This document shows positions 1-9,805 of a stretch of DNA of 64,000 nt, in pieces. The number at the start of each line of letters is the position of its first letter. Within the stretch, counting starts at the first letter, position 1. The DNA is from Callipepla californica brunnescens (Eukaryota; Chordata; Aves; Galliformes; Odontophoridae): the NCBI GenBank assembly GCA_023055505.1, contig JALIRH010000001.1, forward strand, positions 119,937,964-120,001,963, given 5' to 3'. Made by a program: the position numbers and the translations under genes. Below the pieces are notes generated by a model. That model was not told where the DNA came from, ran no database searches, and saw nothing but the letters and a program-made list of their open reading frames with translations.

Positions 1-496
1 TTACCATCCTCTGAGCACCTGCAGGATAGTGTTTGAGTGTAATTTCAGCACTTTGAGACCCAAAGCACATGCTTAATATTTGCTTTGAGATGCCTTTCCT
101 CGCTAGTGATGGAGAGTTGCATTTCTAAAACTGCCTGGGCAGTGAAGGAGTGTCTGAAAGTGCTTCTGAAGAAATAAGGGATTTTTTTTTTCCTTCTCTC
201 TTTCTTTTACTTGGAGATATCTCATCACTATCTGTTTGAAATCCTGTTATATTGCAGAGAATAGAGGTGATTTTTGATGTTTCTGGCTGGCAGGTAACAG
301 CTAAAACACGGGAAAACTCATCAAATGAATATTCCATAAAAGTGAAACAGAAAGTTGGCAGAAAATCTATAGAAATGAACAACCAAAGTGTATAGGCTCA
401 GGTAGGAATTTAAGAACTCAGTCATGAGAAAAGTGCGATGAGGGAAGGACATTAAAATTCAGTAACTTGGAAGTTGCAATTTATCTCATGAAAATA
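1..496. other. unique AT-rich sequence
   Basis: No repeat or exon recognised. A short T run (about 181-190) is the only low-complexity tract. The minus-strand open frame at 125-382 has no recognisable motif. Confidence 0.4.
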
Positions 497-640
497 GGTT
501 GAAAGGACATCAGATATCACGGAGCCCCAACCCCCCTGCCATGGTCTGGTTTAACCCATCAGTTCAGGGTGCCCAGGGCCACATCCAACATGACCTTGAA
601 TACCTCTGGGGTGGGGCATCCATAGTTTTTCTGGGCAGCA
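497..640 (-). mobile_element. CR1: CR1 LINE 3' fragment
   Basis: Read on the plus strand, it opens with the antisense of the CR1 3' end (a 'gttgaaaggacatcagat' block followed by 'ccaacccccctgcc'). It continues through the characteristic 'gaccttgaatacctctgggg' and 'ctgggcagc' stretches. Only about 145 bp remain, so this is a 5'-truncated, non-functional copy. It is moderately diverged, and the terminal octamer repeats are no longer visible. Confidence 0.8.
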
Positions 641-644
641 TGAT

Positions 645-800
645 ATCTGATCTAAAGAACACGTTGGTATTACTCCTACATATTATAGGTGATACATCTG
701 ATCTAAAGCATGTGTTACTGGTATTACAACTATACAGTCTCCATGGGTGGTGCAATGGCTGACAGAATCAATACTTCTGGTCTAAAAAAGGCTCGTATAT
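645..800. repeat. degenerate short tandem duplication
   Basis: A block starting 'atctgatctaaag' at 645 recurs 51 bp later at 696, followed in both by a 'gtatta' segment and a 'tata(c/t)ag' end. A weaker third version ('acttctggtctaaaa') lies near 772. The copies differ by small indels. They sit exactly between two minus-strand CR1 fragments and fit neither. Origin unknown. Confidence 0.45.
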
Positions 801-802
801 TA

Positions 803-1200
803 TGGAATAATAGAATGTCTGGAGTTGGAAGGGACCCACAAAGATGGTCAAGTCCAATCCCTGGCTCCACATGGCAACACCTGCAATTTAAATCCAGTGT
901 CTGAGGGTGATGTCCCAGTGTTCCTTGAGCTCTGGTAGCTTGGGGCTGTGCCCACTGCCCTGGGCAGCCTGTTCCATGCCCAATGCCCTCTGGGGCAAAA
1001 CCTTCTCCTAATCATGCACCTGACCGCGCTCATCCATTCCTTTTTGAGGAGCTTCAGACCACCACAAGGAGCTACAAGCTGCCATGAGGCTTCCCCTCAT
1101 CTTCCTCTTGTCTGGTCTGAACAATCCAAGGGACTCCAGCCTGTCCTCATACATCCTACACTCTAAAACCTTCCATACCTTCATAGCTTGGTACATAGCA
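803..1200 (-). mobile_element. CR1: CR1 LINE fragment, about 400 bp
   Basis: The low-coordinate end carries the antisense CR1 3' terminus ('agttggaagggacccaca', then 'caagtccaatccctggc'). Next come 'ctgggcagcctgttccatgc', a 'ctctggggca' block, and the antisense of the ORF2 C-terminal coding region ('tctgaacaatccaaggga', 'gcctgtcctcataca'). It shares distinctive wording with the copy at 53.28 kb, so the two probably belong to one subfamily. The right edge fades near 1175-1200. No intact frame remains. Confidence 0.85.
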
Positions 1201-1477
1201 CAGAAACTCTGTCTCTAATGTACCTGATTGTCCTTACATTGTTGCAGTCCTTAAATTTCTTTGCAGCAATCAAAGAAACAGCTACCACATTCTGGCAGGA
1301 CTTATTTCTCAGAGTATCTTTGTCTCTCCTCAAAATGTTTGCATTATAAAACCTTCTTGCTACTCCATTTTCTGTATTTTGGGTGAGCACCAAACATTTT
1401 TATTACGGAGGTTAAAGTCCAAGAGGAAATCTGAAGGTCCCAAAGAAACAAATTCTGAGACATTGTGGTTCTGGTGG

Positions 1478-1535
1478 GTTGAGGTTGGACTTGATGATCT
1501 TGGAGATCTTTTCCAAATTTAATGATTCTATGATT
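1478..1535 (+). mobile_element. CR1: CR1 3' terminal stub
   Basis: A very short plus-strand CR1 end: 'ggttggacttgatgatctt' followed by 'ttccaaatttaatgattcta', which is the usual final 50-60 bp of CR1 including one terminal octamer. Everything upstream is missing. Confidence 0.75.
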
Positions 1536-2084
1536 GTTTGAAGAATGGAAAATGTGGCTCAATGTGAAAATTCTCAGCAGAGATCTCTGAAAGGAGACTG
1601 AAGGATCCTACCAACTACCAGAAAGCTTTCAAAGGTTCAAGTTGCCCCAGGAGCCTTTGGACCCATACTCAACCCCCAAGAATCAGCATCAGAAAACATG
1701 TAAGATTTCTCCTGTGTTCACCCCAGGATGAATTCCTTATTTCTTCTTTTTACAAGACTTTTGAAATAGAAGCACTATGCATCTTGTAATACAAAACAGA
1801 TGTGTGTCTGGGCTTTCAGCTCCTGATGTACGCGCAGGTTGTGTCTGATAAACAGAAAGCTGAAGCACCGAGCCTGCTTTATCTTGTGCAGCTCTATATG
1901 CTCTTTTTATTTTTATTTTTTTTAAGATCTCAGGCATTTGGATATTCTGCTGAATCACACTTTCTACTTTATCTCCCTTACAAGACTCCATCTGAAGCCT
2001 GTATCCCTGTCCACTCAGTCAGGGGGTTCTCTTATATTTTTGAGTCAAGCATGCCCTGGCAGACAAAAGTGCCAATTATATCCA
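1536..2084. other. unique sequence, nothing recognised
   Basis: No repeat family, splice-flanked exon or RNA gene seen. A T-rich run occurs near 1905-1925. The overlapping open frames at 1737-1991 (minus) and 1802-2164 (plus) are on opposite strands of the same DNA and lack recognisable domains. Confidence 0.35.
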
Positions 2085-2518
2085 GGGGTGCATCAGATCT
2101 CCACTGCCACCTGAGAGAGGGAAGAGATTGTCTTGGTTGTTTTGCTTATGCGGTCTCATCTTGAGCACTGGGTACAGTCTTGTGTATCACAATGTGAGAA
2201 CATTAAGCTATTAGCGAGCCTCCAAAAGAGGACTACAAAGATGGTGGAAGTTCTAGAGGGAAAGGCATATAAGGAGAAGCTGAGCTGAATTGGTTTGTTC
2301 AGATCAGAGAAGAGGAGGCTGAGGGGAGACCTCACAGTGGCCTGCAGCTTTCCATGGTGGTCTGCAGCTCCTCACAGGGCAGCAGGGGAGCAGTTCAAAA
2401 AGCATTTGAACAACAGTCTCAGGAATACCATTTGATATTTCAGATGGTTCTGCATTGAGCAAGAAGCTGGACTCGATGGGTGGGTCCCTTCCAACTCATG
2501 ATATTCTATGGTTCTATT
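2085..2518 (+). mobile_element. CR1: CR1 LINE with ORF2 C-terminal remnant
   Basis: Sense-strand CR1 covering the end of ORF2 plus the 3' UTR. From about 2150 the frame reads S-H-L-E-H-W-V-Q and continues through L-Q-K-R-T-T-K-M-V to L-F-R-S-E-K-R-R-L-R, the conserved C-terminal tail of CR1 ORF2. A TGA at 2286-2288 interrupts it just before the L-F-R-S-E-K block. It finishes with 'tggactcgatgggtggg', 'cccttccaactcatgat' and a degenerate ATTCTATG tail near 2500-2517. 5'-truncated and inactive. Confidence 0.88.
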
Positions 2519-3194
2519 CTCCTTTAAGACTATTCCCTAGCACTGAACGTATCTTGCCAAAATACGTGCCTCCAGCACTCAGAGCACTGCTGCTTGTCCA
2601 GTTCAGGGCTGTCCATGCAAGGTGTTATTGCACACAAGAACAATTCTGTAAGGTGATCGTTATTGTCACCCATTTTCTGTTCTCTGTTCACAGTCTTCTT
2701 GCTTCACTGCTGCCGAAGCAGAGTTACTTCAGCCTTTTGTTCCTATCTCCTCCCATTCTTAAGTTCAAGTAGAAAGGTTTTTGAAGGATTTCTTAAATGC
2801 AGCTTACTATTATTTCTCAAATAAGGATAAGAGACACGCTGGTGATTGCCAGATATGAATTGTGTGGCTGACTCCCATGAATTCACATTTCTCTATTGCC
2901 TTTTTCTTTAAAATGAAGCACAGCTACACTTCATGACTCTGTTTAATTAATTGCAAGAAGTAATTTCTTATTATTTCTCAGTCTGGATGGAAGCTTTCAC
3001 CCACCTCATCTGGTTTGTTATTTAAAGCCATGGTATGAGCAAATTTTACATTTTGCTTTGGATGTGAGAACAGCAGGACTCATGAAATGTCCATCCTTAG
3101 TAGAGTGTGCATTCAGATGTGTATAATACAGGCTAGAAACATAAAGCCACAAATGGCACAGGGAAGGTAAAACACATTTTACAGTATCACATCT
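2519..3194. other. unique sequence, nothing recognised
   Basis: AT-rich DNA between two plus-strand CR1 copies. No repeat, RNA gene or convincing exon seen. Confidence 0.35.
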
Positions 3195-3460
3195 CATAAG
3201 ATGTTCTATTCTGCTAGGTAACAGCAATAGGACAAGAGGGAAGGGGCTTACATTTTGCCAGGGGAAAATCAGGCTTAGTATTAGGAAAGAAATTCTCAGA
3301 AGGAAAAGTAATGCATTGGAACAGGCTTTCCAGGGAAGTGGTGGAGTCAATGGTGTCCAAAATCCACTGATAAGTCGCACTGAGGAACATGGTTATTAGG
3401 CATAGTGGGGTTGGGCTGACAGATAGACCAGATGAGCTTAGAGGTGGTTCTATGATTATA
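3195..3460 (+). mobile_element. CR1: CR1 LINE 3' fragment
   Basis: Plus-strand CR1 starting at the 'aggacaagagggaaggggc' block. It runs through 'gcattggaacaggctttcc', 'agggaagtggtggagtc' and 'gaggaacatggttatta', and ends with 'ggttctatgattat' near 3450. About 265 bp are kept, covering the last ORF2 codons and the 3' UTR. The minus-strand open frames over it (3018-3380 and 3347-3619) are antisense shadows. Confidence 0.85.
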
Positions 3461-4682
3461 TGAAAAGAAAATTAAAGGAGCAAACTCTGAAATGGAGAAG
3501 AAGCAAATAGAGTGTGATACAAGGGACAGAAAAACAGATCTGGAACTGGGTACAATGCAGGTATCCCTGCTGAGGGCATACCTTGGGCATCTTCTGAAGG
3601 TATGTGGGGGCAAGACCAAGCTGTGAGGACCTCTCCCTTTGGTTTGGATACAAACTTTCTGCTTTAGGGCAGAATCTTAGGCATTAGCTATTGTAATAGA
3701 GTTTCACTGTCAGGGGCTTCTTGTATTTTTCTCAGAGGAAGAGTGTGTCTGCTTGCCAGGGAAGAGATTCTGCTTATAATGAATCACCACTCTGACCCAG
3801 GGCACAAGTTCCTTTGTACCGAAAGGAATGTATTTATTCCCCTTGCTTTACAGCAGATCCTTCCTTTGTTTTGGCTGTATCTGCTAAGGTATGCACACAG
3901 CCGGGTTTATCCTGACTTGTAACTCCCCTCACCAGATAACAACATGAGGAATTTCAGGACCCAACTGATAACAAAAGGAGAGTAATACATATGCAGATGT
4001 ATTGCCAGTTCAAGGCTCCTTACAGACTACTCTCCAATCTTTATTTGTTCCTTTTGCAATCTAAGTTAAGCTTCTGTCTGTCACAGAAAGTAGATGGCAT
4101 CTGACAAGTCCTTGGCTGCATGCTTTTCAGGACCACAGATCTCTGGGGGTCCTTGTCAAGTCCCAGTAGATCTGTTCTGGCTTTGAAGTTTATTCTGTGA
4201 AGAAAAACAACGGAAGAGTCTGCTGTCAACATTTCATTCCAGTATTTTATTTGGTAATTGCCCTTAAATTAGTACACTTCTCTCCCAGTGCAAATACTTG
4301 GATCGTTGTAAAATCAGTTTGAATTTTTTTGTTCAGACTGTGGTATCTAAACATACAATGATGAGCCAGCAGTGAATGGAGATCTAGAACTTTAGGAGGT
4401 AAATGCCAACATGTTTGGTTAACCCTCGTTAGGTTTTTGATCATTAGTTTATTTGTCCTTCTTGAAGGTGATATTATGTAAGAGCATTAATTGTATGTTT
4501 GTGTTGAAGGTGAGTGCAGGGCAGATGTATTAACAAAGGATTCAAAGGTAAACCATAGTGAGAGCTCAGGGGTGTTTCTTGTCGGTGGAGGAATGAAATA
4601 AGGAGAATGAGAACAAGCTGATAGAAAAAAGGAATAAATATCATAAAAAAAAAAGATTTTTTTTTTTTTTTTTAAATTAGTT
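3461..4682. other. unique sequence with one A/T palindrome
   Basis: No repeat family or gene recognised. At about 4643-4673 a run of 10 A is followed a few bases later by 17 T, a simple self-complementary tract. Confidence 0.35.
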
Positions 4683-4745
4683 TGTGAGAATCACAGAACT
4701 GCAAGGGCTGGAAGGTTTCTCAAGAGATCATAGATTCCAACAACT
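4683..4745 (-). mobile_element. CR1: CR1 3' terminal stub
   Basis: About 60 bp of antisense CR1 end: 'gagaatcacagaactgcaag', 'ggctggaaggtttctcaaga' and 'gatcatagattccaacaac'. No further CR1 wording follows, so the rest is lost or was never copied. Confidence 0.75.
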
Positions 4746-6377
4746 CTGGGAAAGTATCTAAAAAACTGCTTCAGTGAATAATGCATATACCTTATTAAAA
4801 GGAACAGATATTTTCTGGGAAAAGCCTAGTTGGATGAAATGAAGGATGCTGGAGTTTAGCACCTTGTTGAATATTAGATATTATTTGTCAAAAGCCATCG
4901 TTTTTCCCAACATTATATGTACAGAGAACATTTCAAAAACAAATAGGAGAAGATCAGATCCATGCTCTGAAAAATTTAGTCTGTGACCTGAAGAAGGTCT
5001 GCAGAGCAAGAGAATGAGTCACAGCATTAGACAGCTCTTAATATCTCTAGTACTATTAGCTGTCAAACCACAGTGCTACCTTTAAATACATTTTTTCACG
5101 GGACAGAGCCTGAATTAGTGTGCTAAGGCAGCAACACTTGTGGGTTCATTAAAATTAAATAAAAAATATATAAGTCGCAAAAGCTACACAATTACAGCTG
5201 CCAAAATCCACTGGTAAAATAAGGTTAATCCTTGAGATCAAAGAGTTGCAGGTTGAATTTCAGGAAAAACAAGCTGTCCTGTGTTTCTTAGCAAAAAAAA
5301 AAAAAAAAAAAACAAAAAAAAAACTGCAGAGCTGTTCAGAATTAACGTTCCCAGCAATGCTCAGTGCACGTTCTCTGCCCATGCTAAGGCAGTGAAGCTG
5401 CCAGGCAGACATGTGCAGATTCGAGTCAGCATGGGAAATGGACACTGTCATGGTGATGGCTCAGTGTCTGAACTTTTTTCCATTTAAAGTTAACCTTTTC
5501 ATATTGATCTCAGAGGATCTGAGGAATAAATCAGAGTGTAGTGAAGGGGAATGATTGACTTCTGAATATTTTCTAAGCTGTTATTTTATGCCATTGTTCA
5601 GATTCATACATTGAGTGTATAGGGAGTATAGAAAACCCTCACAGACTGTAACAACAGATTTTCACTCATTTTACACCTTTTTTTTAAATATCTTCCCTAA
5701 CATGAGGTAATGAGAAACAAAATTCTAACTCTACAAACTCAGTTTGACCACCTATTCTTCAGTAGCTCATCTTCGAAAGGTAGGGATATACAGAAGATAA
5801 TTGCTAAGTTTCTACAGAAAACATTTCTCTATTTATAACAACAAGAGAGAAATTACTGTGTGACAGTTAACGTAACTGAACAAAACAGGAGTTTGTGGTT
5901 TGTATACACACATGCATTAGCCACGTGTGTTCAAGACATAATTTTATTTCTAAAATGGCCTAATTCGTATCAGCACGAAGAATGCTGTGGATATCTGGAA
6001 GTTGGAATTCTGGTCTTTCCAGTTCCTATAGAACTCAGTCTGCTCACGTACAATAAAGGGAAACTACCTGACAGCAAGAGGTATACTGGGAGCTTTAATG
6101 GTGGTGAAGTTTGCTGGTGGCAGCAGATCAGAGGCACTGCCTGGCCCCTCAGTGCCTGATGTGCCCAGTGCCCACCAAGCACAGAAGGTGCAGGAAATGG
6201 GGTGGCTCAGGGAGTCATCTTGCTGACTTTCAAGCTGTCTTTGGCATACACTAGAACAGCCTGGGGACTGTTTTAAACAACTCCAGCTGGGAATAAGCCA
6301 AGCACAGTAGTATTCTGGCCAAGTCCCGGCACTCTTCTTTCTCCAGGGCCAGCGAGGATTGATGGTATATTAGCAGG
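4746..6377. other. unique sequence with an A-rich tract
   Basis: An A-rich simple repeat (A20, C, A10) lies at 5293-5323; no LINE tail was seen upstream of it. The 99-codon frame at 5860-6159 has no domain, signal peptide or splice context I recognise. Confidence 0.35.
5293..5323. repeat. poly(A) tract
   Basis: Twenty A, one C, ten A. Low-complexity sequence; it also creates the lysine-rich open frame at 5281-5487. Confidence 0.9.
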
Positions 6378-6720
6378 GTTCATTGACACTGTGCCAGCTA
6401 GGGATGTTATAGTGCCAGTAGAAATCTCAGTTGATGAAATCTGAAGAACTTCCAGGCTTTATGCACTGCTATAGTGGTGCAGAAACTAGAGTTTATCTGA
6501 GGAATAAGACACAAAAGTGTGAGGTTCTCGAAATGTTAAAAATGAAACAGAGATAGCAGAAGAAAGAGAGAGCAAAAGGGGAGCATTTGAAAAGTTCAGT
6601 AATAATGAATATTGCCACTAAGAAAAGATATTTAATTGAATTAACTGAGAAAGATTGTGAGGAGCTATGAAATCACTTTGGAGTGGCACTGGCTTGGAAA
6701 GAACACCAAGGTCATCTAAC
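6378..6720 (+). repeat. duplicated unit, copy A
   Basis: About 330 bp that recur at 8479-8825 in the same orientation with only scattered substitutions and one small rearranged patch (about 95% identical by eye). Both copies begin 'gttcattgacactgtgccag' and stay collinear to 'ggcttggaaaga', after which similarity decays. The flanks differ, so the edges are real. The unit shows no terminal inverted repeats, no TG...CA ends and no CR1 wording. It could be a local segmental duplication or two copies of an unlisted repeat. Strand is arbitrary. Confidence 0.85.
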
Positions 6721-8478
6721 AGCCATCTAAAGACAAAAGATGCCAGTAGGAATGAACTCCGGTCAGGATCTGCAGTAGGCTACTTGCTACTCTCTGGTGT
6801 TATATTTCAGATTCTATTCTTTCCCTGGCACCACTCAGAAGAAAGGAATTCTTTGAAGATCCCAGGATTTACCAATATTTTTACAGAATGCAGAAATGGA
6901 TGTCCTGCAACAGTGATCAAGCTCTATCCTAAAACAGCTTTGGATCTTGTAGCATTCCCAGGGATTTTAGTCCCCTTGATATTCTATGCTCTCCTTACAT
7001 TTCTCATTGGAGAGATATTCTGTCACCTTGCTCCTGAACTGAAAATTATATTTGCTACTGCTTAGATTTCAAATATGGGATGTACTGATAACCACAGGAA
7101 CATACTGGAAAAAATAAACATACCTTCCCCTGAAGTCAGCAATTGTCTGCATGACCAAATACTTCAAGACTGAGAAGGCATTCCTGAAGTCTAAAGTGGG
7201 AAAAATAGTTTGTTCCTTAAATATTTTTGCCACCTCAGCTGGCAAAAATAGCTTTATCTATATAGAAAGCTCTCATAGCTTTCTTCAGTTTCTTTACTTC
7301 TACTTTGGCAAATTTCATTAGTTGAACTTTTTTTCTGTAGTTTAGCACATCATTCATCACTACCATCATCGTCACGACCATGGGTATGGTTACTATTTTG
7401 CAGTAGCAGATGCAGCACAGGGAGGAGGAGAATTTCAGGCATTTGAAGTGGCCATTCATTGACACTGAAATACTTTTACTTAATTACTACAGGTAGATTG
7501 TACGTCTCTGACATGGGACTCCATTTTTCTGTCAATTCCAGAATAGAAAAGAGAAGATGCTTTACATGCTTTGAATACACTGGCACATGACATCACTTGA
7601 AGTGTTTCTTCAAGAAATAGATTTTTAAAAATTGTGCTTATTGACATTGGTGATTAACATAGGAAGTAAATAATTCTGTTCATTCTGTATATCTTCTGGT
7701 GAAGATAAGGTGATTATTACCATTGGTATTATTTCATATACTTTCCAGCTGCTAATGCTGCTCTTTTCCCAACATCAGACATTTGCAATAAATGTACATT
7801 GCTTCCCAACTTTCTCTTTTAATTATCACCTTCTTTCTCCCTGAATCCAATGGGAGTTCTTCTGGTGCCTGGATCAGCCCCAGAGGGTTTAGAAGCTTTG
7901 TGATATTTTACTGAATCATTTCTGGAAGCCTGGTGTAAATTGAAATCCTTGCCTCTGGGGAAAGAAATCTCTGAGAGGCCATTGTGCTCCTACGGTAGTG
8001 CAGAAAGCCAAATCTCAGCTTTCTATATGTCAGAGTATTGTTCTCACATTTTCGAGGTTTCATTTCCAAGTTTCATGCTCCACCTTTTCACTCTCTCAGA
8101 ATACTACTTAAAGCTGAATGGGAGTGACTTCTAAGCTAGTAGTCCTGAATCTGATCTCACAGCTAAAATGTTTTATATGCTATTAGACAATTTCCTAATA
8201 GTTTGCCCCACATATAGGCCCTGAAGATTTAATCACACCCTATCAGATACCCACCTGCATGCCTCTTCATTTTCCCTTGTAAATAGGTCACAAAAAGTGT
8301 GTTTCTTTAGTATCTCCAACAGGGCGGTCTAACCATGAATTAAAATGCTCAGTCTTAAAGAATCAACTCATTCATTTCTTTCTCTGATGATTACTCAGTA
8401 TCCCAAACTTGCACTTTAAATCAGTGCAGATGTAAGTTCCCTGCACCGGTGTTTTGCAATTGTCCCATAATTAAAAAT
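6721..8478. other. unique sequence between the duplicated units
   Basis: About 1.75 kb with no recognised repeat. The 132-codon frame at 6667-7065 starts inside copy A and runs out of it. Copy B does not preserve that frame downstream, which argues against a conserved protein. Confidence 0.35.
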
Positions 8479-8825
8479 GTTCATTGACACTGTGCCAGCT
8501 AGGGATGTTATAGTGCCAGGAGAAATCTCAGTTGATGAAACCTGAAGAACTTCCAGGCTTTACGCACTGCTATAGTGGTGCAGAAACTAAAGTTTATCTG
8601 AGAAATAAGACTCAAAAGTGTGAGGTTCTTGAAATGTTAAAAATGAAACAGAGATAGCAGAAGAAAGAGAGGGCAAAAGAGGAGCATTTGAAAAGTTCAG
8701 TAATAATGAATATTGCCACCAAGAAAGAATATTTACTTGGAAATGAGCTGAGAAAGATTGTGAAGAGCTATGAAATCACTTTGGAGTGGCACTGGCTTGG
8801 AAAGACCATGGTTATCAGCCATAGA
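8479..8825 (+). repeat. duplicated unit, copy B
   Basis: Second copy of the unit at 6378-6720, about 2.1 kb downstream in direct orientation. Differences include single-base changes and a short divergent patch near 8728-8745. The final 20-30 bp align to copy A only with gaps. The reading frames ending copy B (8688-8903 and 8770-8967) diverge from those of copy A, so the shared DNA is not under obvious coding constraint. Confidence 0.85.
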
Positions 8826-9414
8826 AATGCTGTTGAAGGTCATTGGTTTAACTTCCTACTCAAACTGGGACTATCATCAAACCAGATTAGGTCAGTCTGG
8901 TAAATCTCCAGGAACTGATATTCCCTATCCACATTTTTCACCCCCCTTCCATTTCAAAAACCCGTAGGCTGCTATTGTATCTCTCAGAGCTCAAGTACTT
9001 AAATTACAGATTCAGTTTTGGTTTTCTGAGGTACGGTCATTCTTTGGCTTTCATGAAAGATATTGCTTCTCTTCACCTTCTCTTGAAGTGATTTTTTTTT
9101 TTTGGTACAATCACAATTCCCTTAGCAGCACTCCTTCATGGCATTAAAATAAAACTTCAGCTTCAAGGTGCTTCATGGTTTACCACAAACTCACTGTCCC
9201 TTATTTACCACTATAAACGTTCACCTGGAACAGTTACATACCACACTTTCAAAAGAGCACCCTTGTGCTTTCCCTCTGATATTTTATCAGAATTCCTTGT
9301 AAACTGCCATTAAGTTGCATAATACATACTTCTTGTATATACACACCCATCTATAGATGTATACATACATTTAATATATTAGCGACTCTCAGACTGAGTA
9401 TGCAAATATCTCAT
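8826..9414. other. unique sequence, nothing recognised
   Basis: AT-rich; a T run lies at about 9092-9103. No repeat or gene identified. Confidence 0.35.
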
Positions 9415-9515
9415 GAAATCATTCATAGAATCATTAAGTTTGGAAAAGACCACTAAGACCATCTAGTCTAACCATCAACCCATTGCCACCTTGCCCATTA
9501 AACCACATCTCTCAT
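9415..9515 (-). mobile_element. CR1: CR1 3' fragment, about 100 bp
   Basis: Antisense CR1 terminus: 'ttcatagaatcattaagttt', 'ggaaaagaccactaagacc', 'atctagtctaaccatcaacc'. The 'accatcaaccc' variant marks a subfamily different from the 'aacccccctgcc' copies elsewhere in the window. Confidence 0.85.
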
Positions 9516-9722
9516 CTTTCCTTTCTGTGTTTCCAGCTAAGGGTGCTCAATTGGAAACATTTACAGAGTTCTGGTCCTGTTCTTTTGTAGCTTGTCATGC
9601 TGTCCACATCTCAGTTTGGACTCTTGTTTCATTCTGAGATGATGAGCAGTATAGGCATAAAATCATTTTCTTTTATGTGTTTATTTTAAGACTGACAAAT
9701 ACAATTTAGCCTACTGCTTAAG

Positions 9723-9805
9723 CAGGTGTCTGGTCATTATCATCATAATAATGCTAATGATAGTACTAATGATAATAAAACAAGGCTAATTTTAACAGAC
9801 ACCTG
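9723..9805. repeat. inverted repeat enclosing TAAT-rich core
   Basis: A perfect 10-bp inverted repeat, 'caggtgtctg' at 9723-9732 and 'cagacacctg' at 9796-9805, brackets a core with a second shorter inverted pair ('attatcat' / 'atgataat'). The core contains at least four TAAT or ATTA motifs of the type bound by homeodomain proteins. The arms also contain CAGGTG, an E-box. The loop is asymmetric (3 nt on one side, about 19 on the other), which argues against a microRNA precursor. Regulatory function is inference only. Confidence 0.5.

Noticed and set aside
3018..3380. 120-codon minus-strand frame
   Set aside because: It lies antisense to a plus-strand CR1 and reads as its complement; no independent motif.
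6667..7065. 132-codon plus-strand frame as a gene
   Set aside because: It begins inside the duplicated unit, the second copy does not preserve it, no domain or splice context is visible, and a chance frame is sufficient explanation.
9723..9805. Inverted repeat as a microRNA hairpin
   Set aside because: The stem is only 10 bp before a strongly asymmetric loop, unlike a microRNA precursor.
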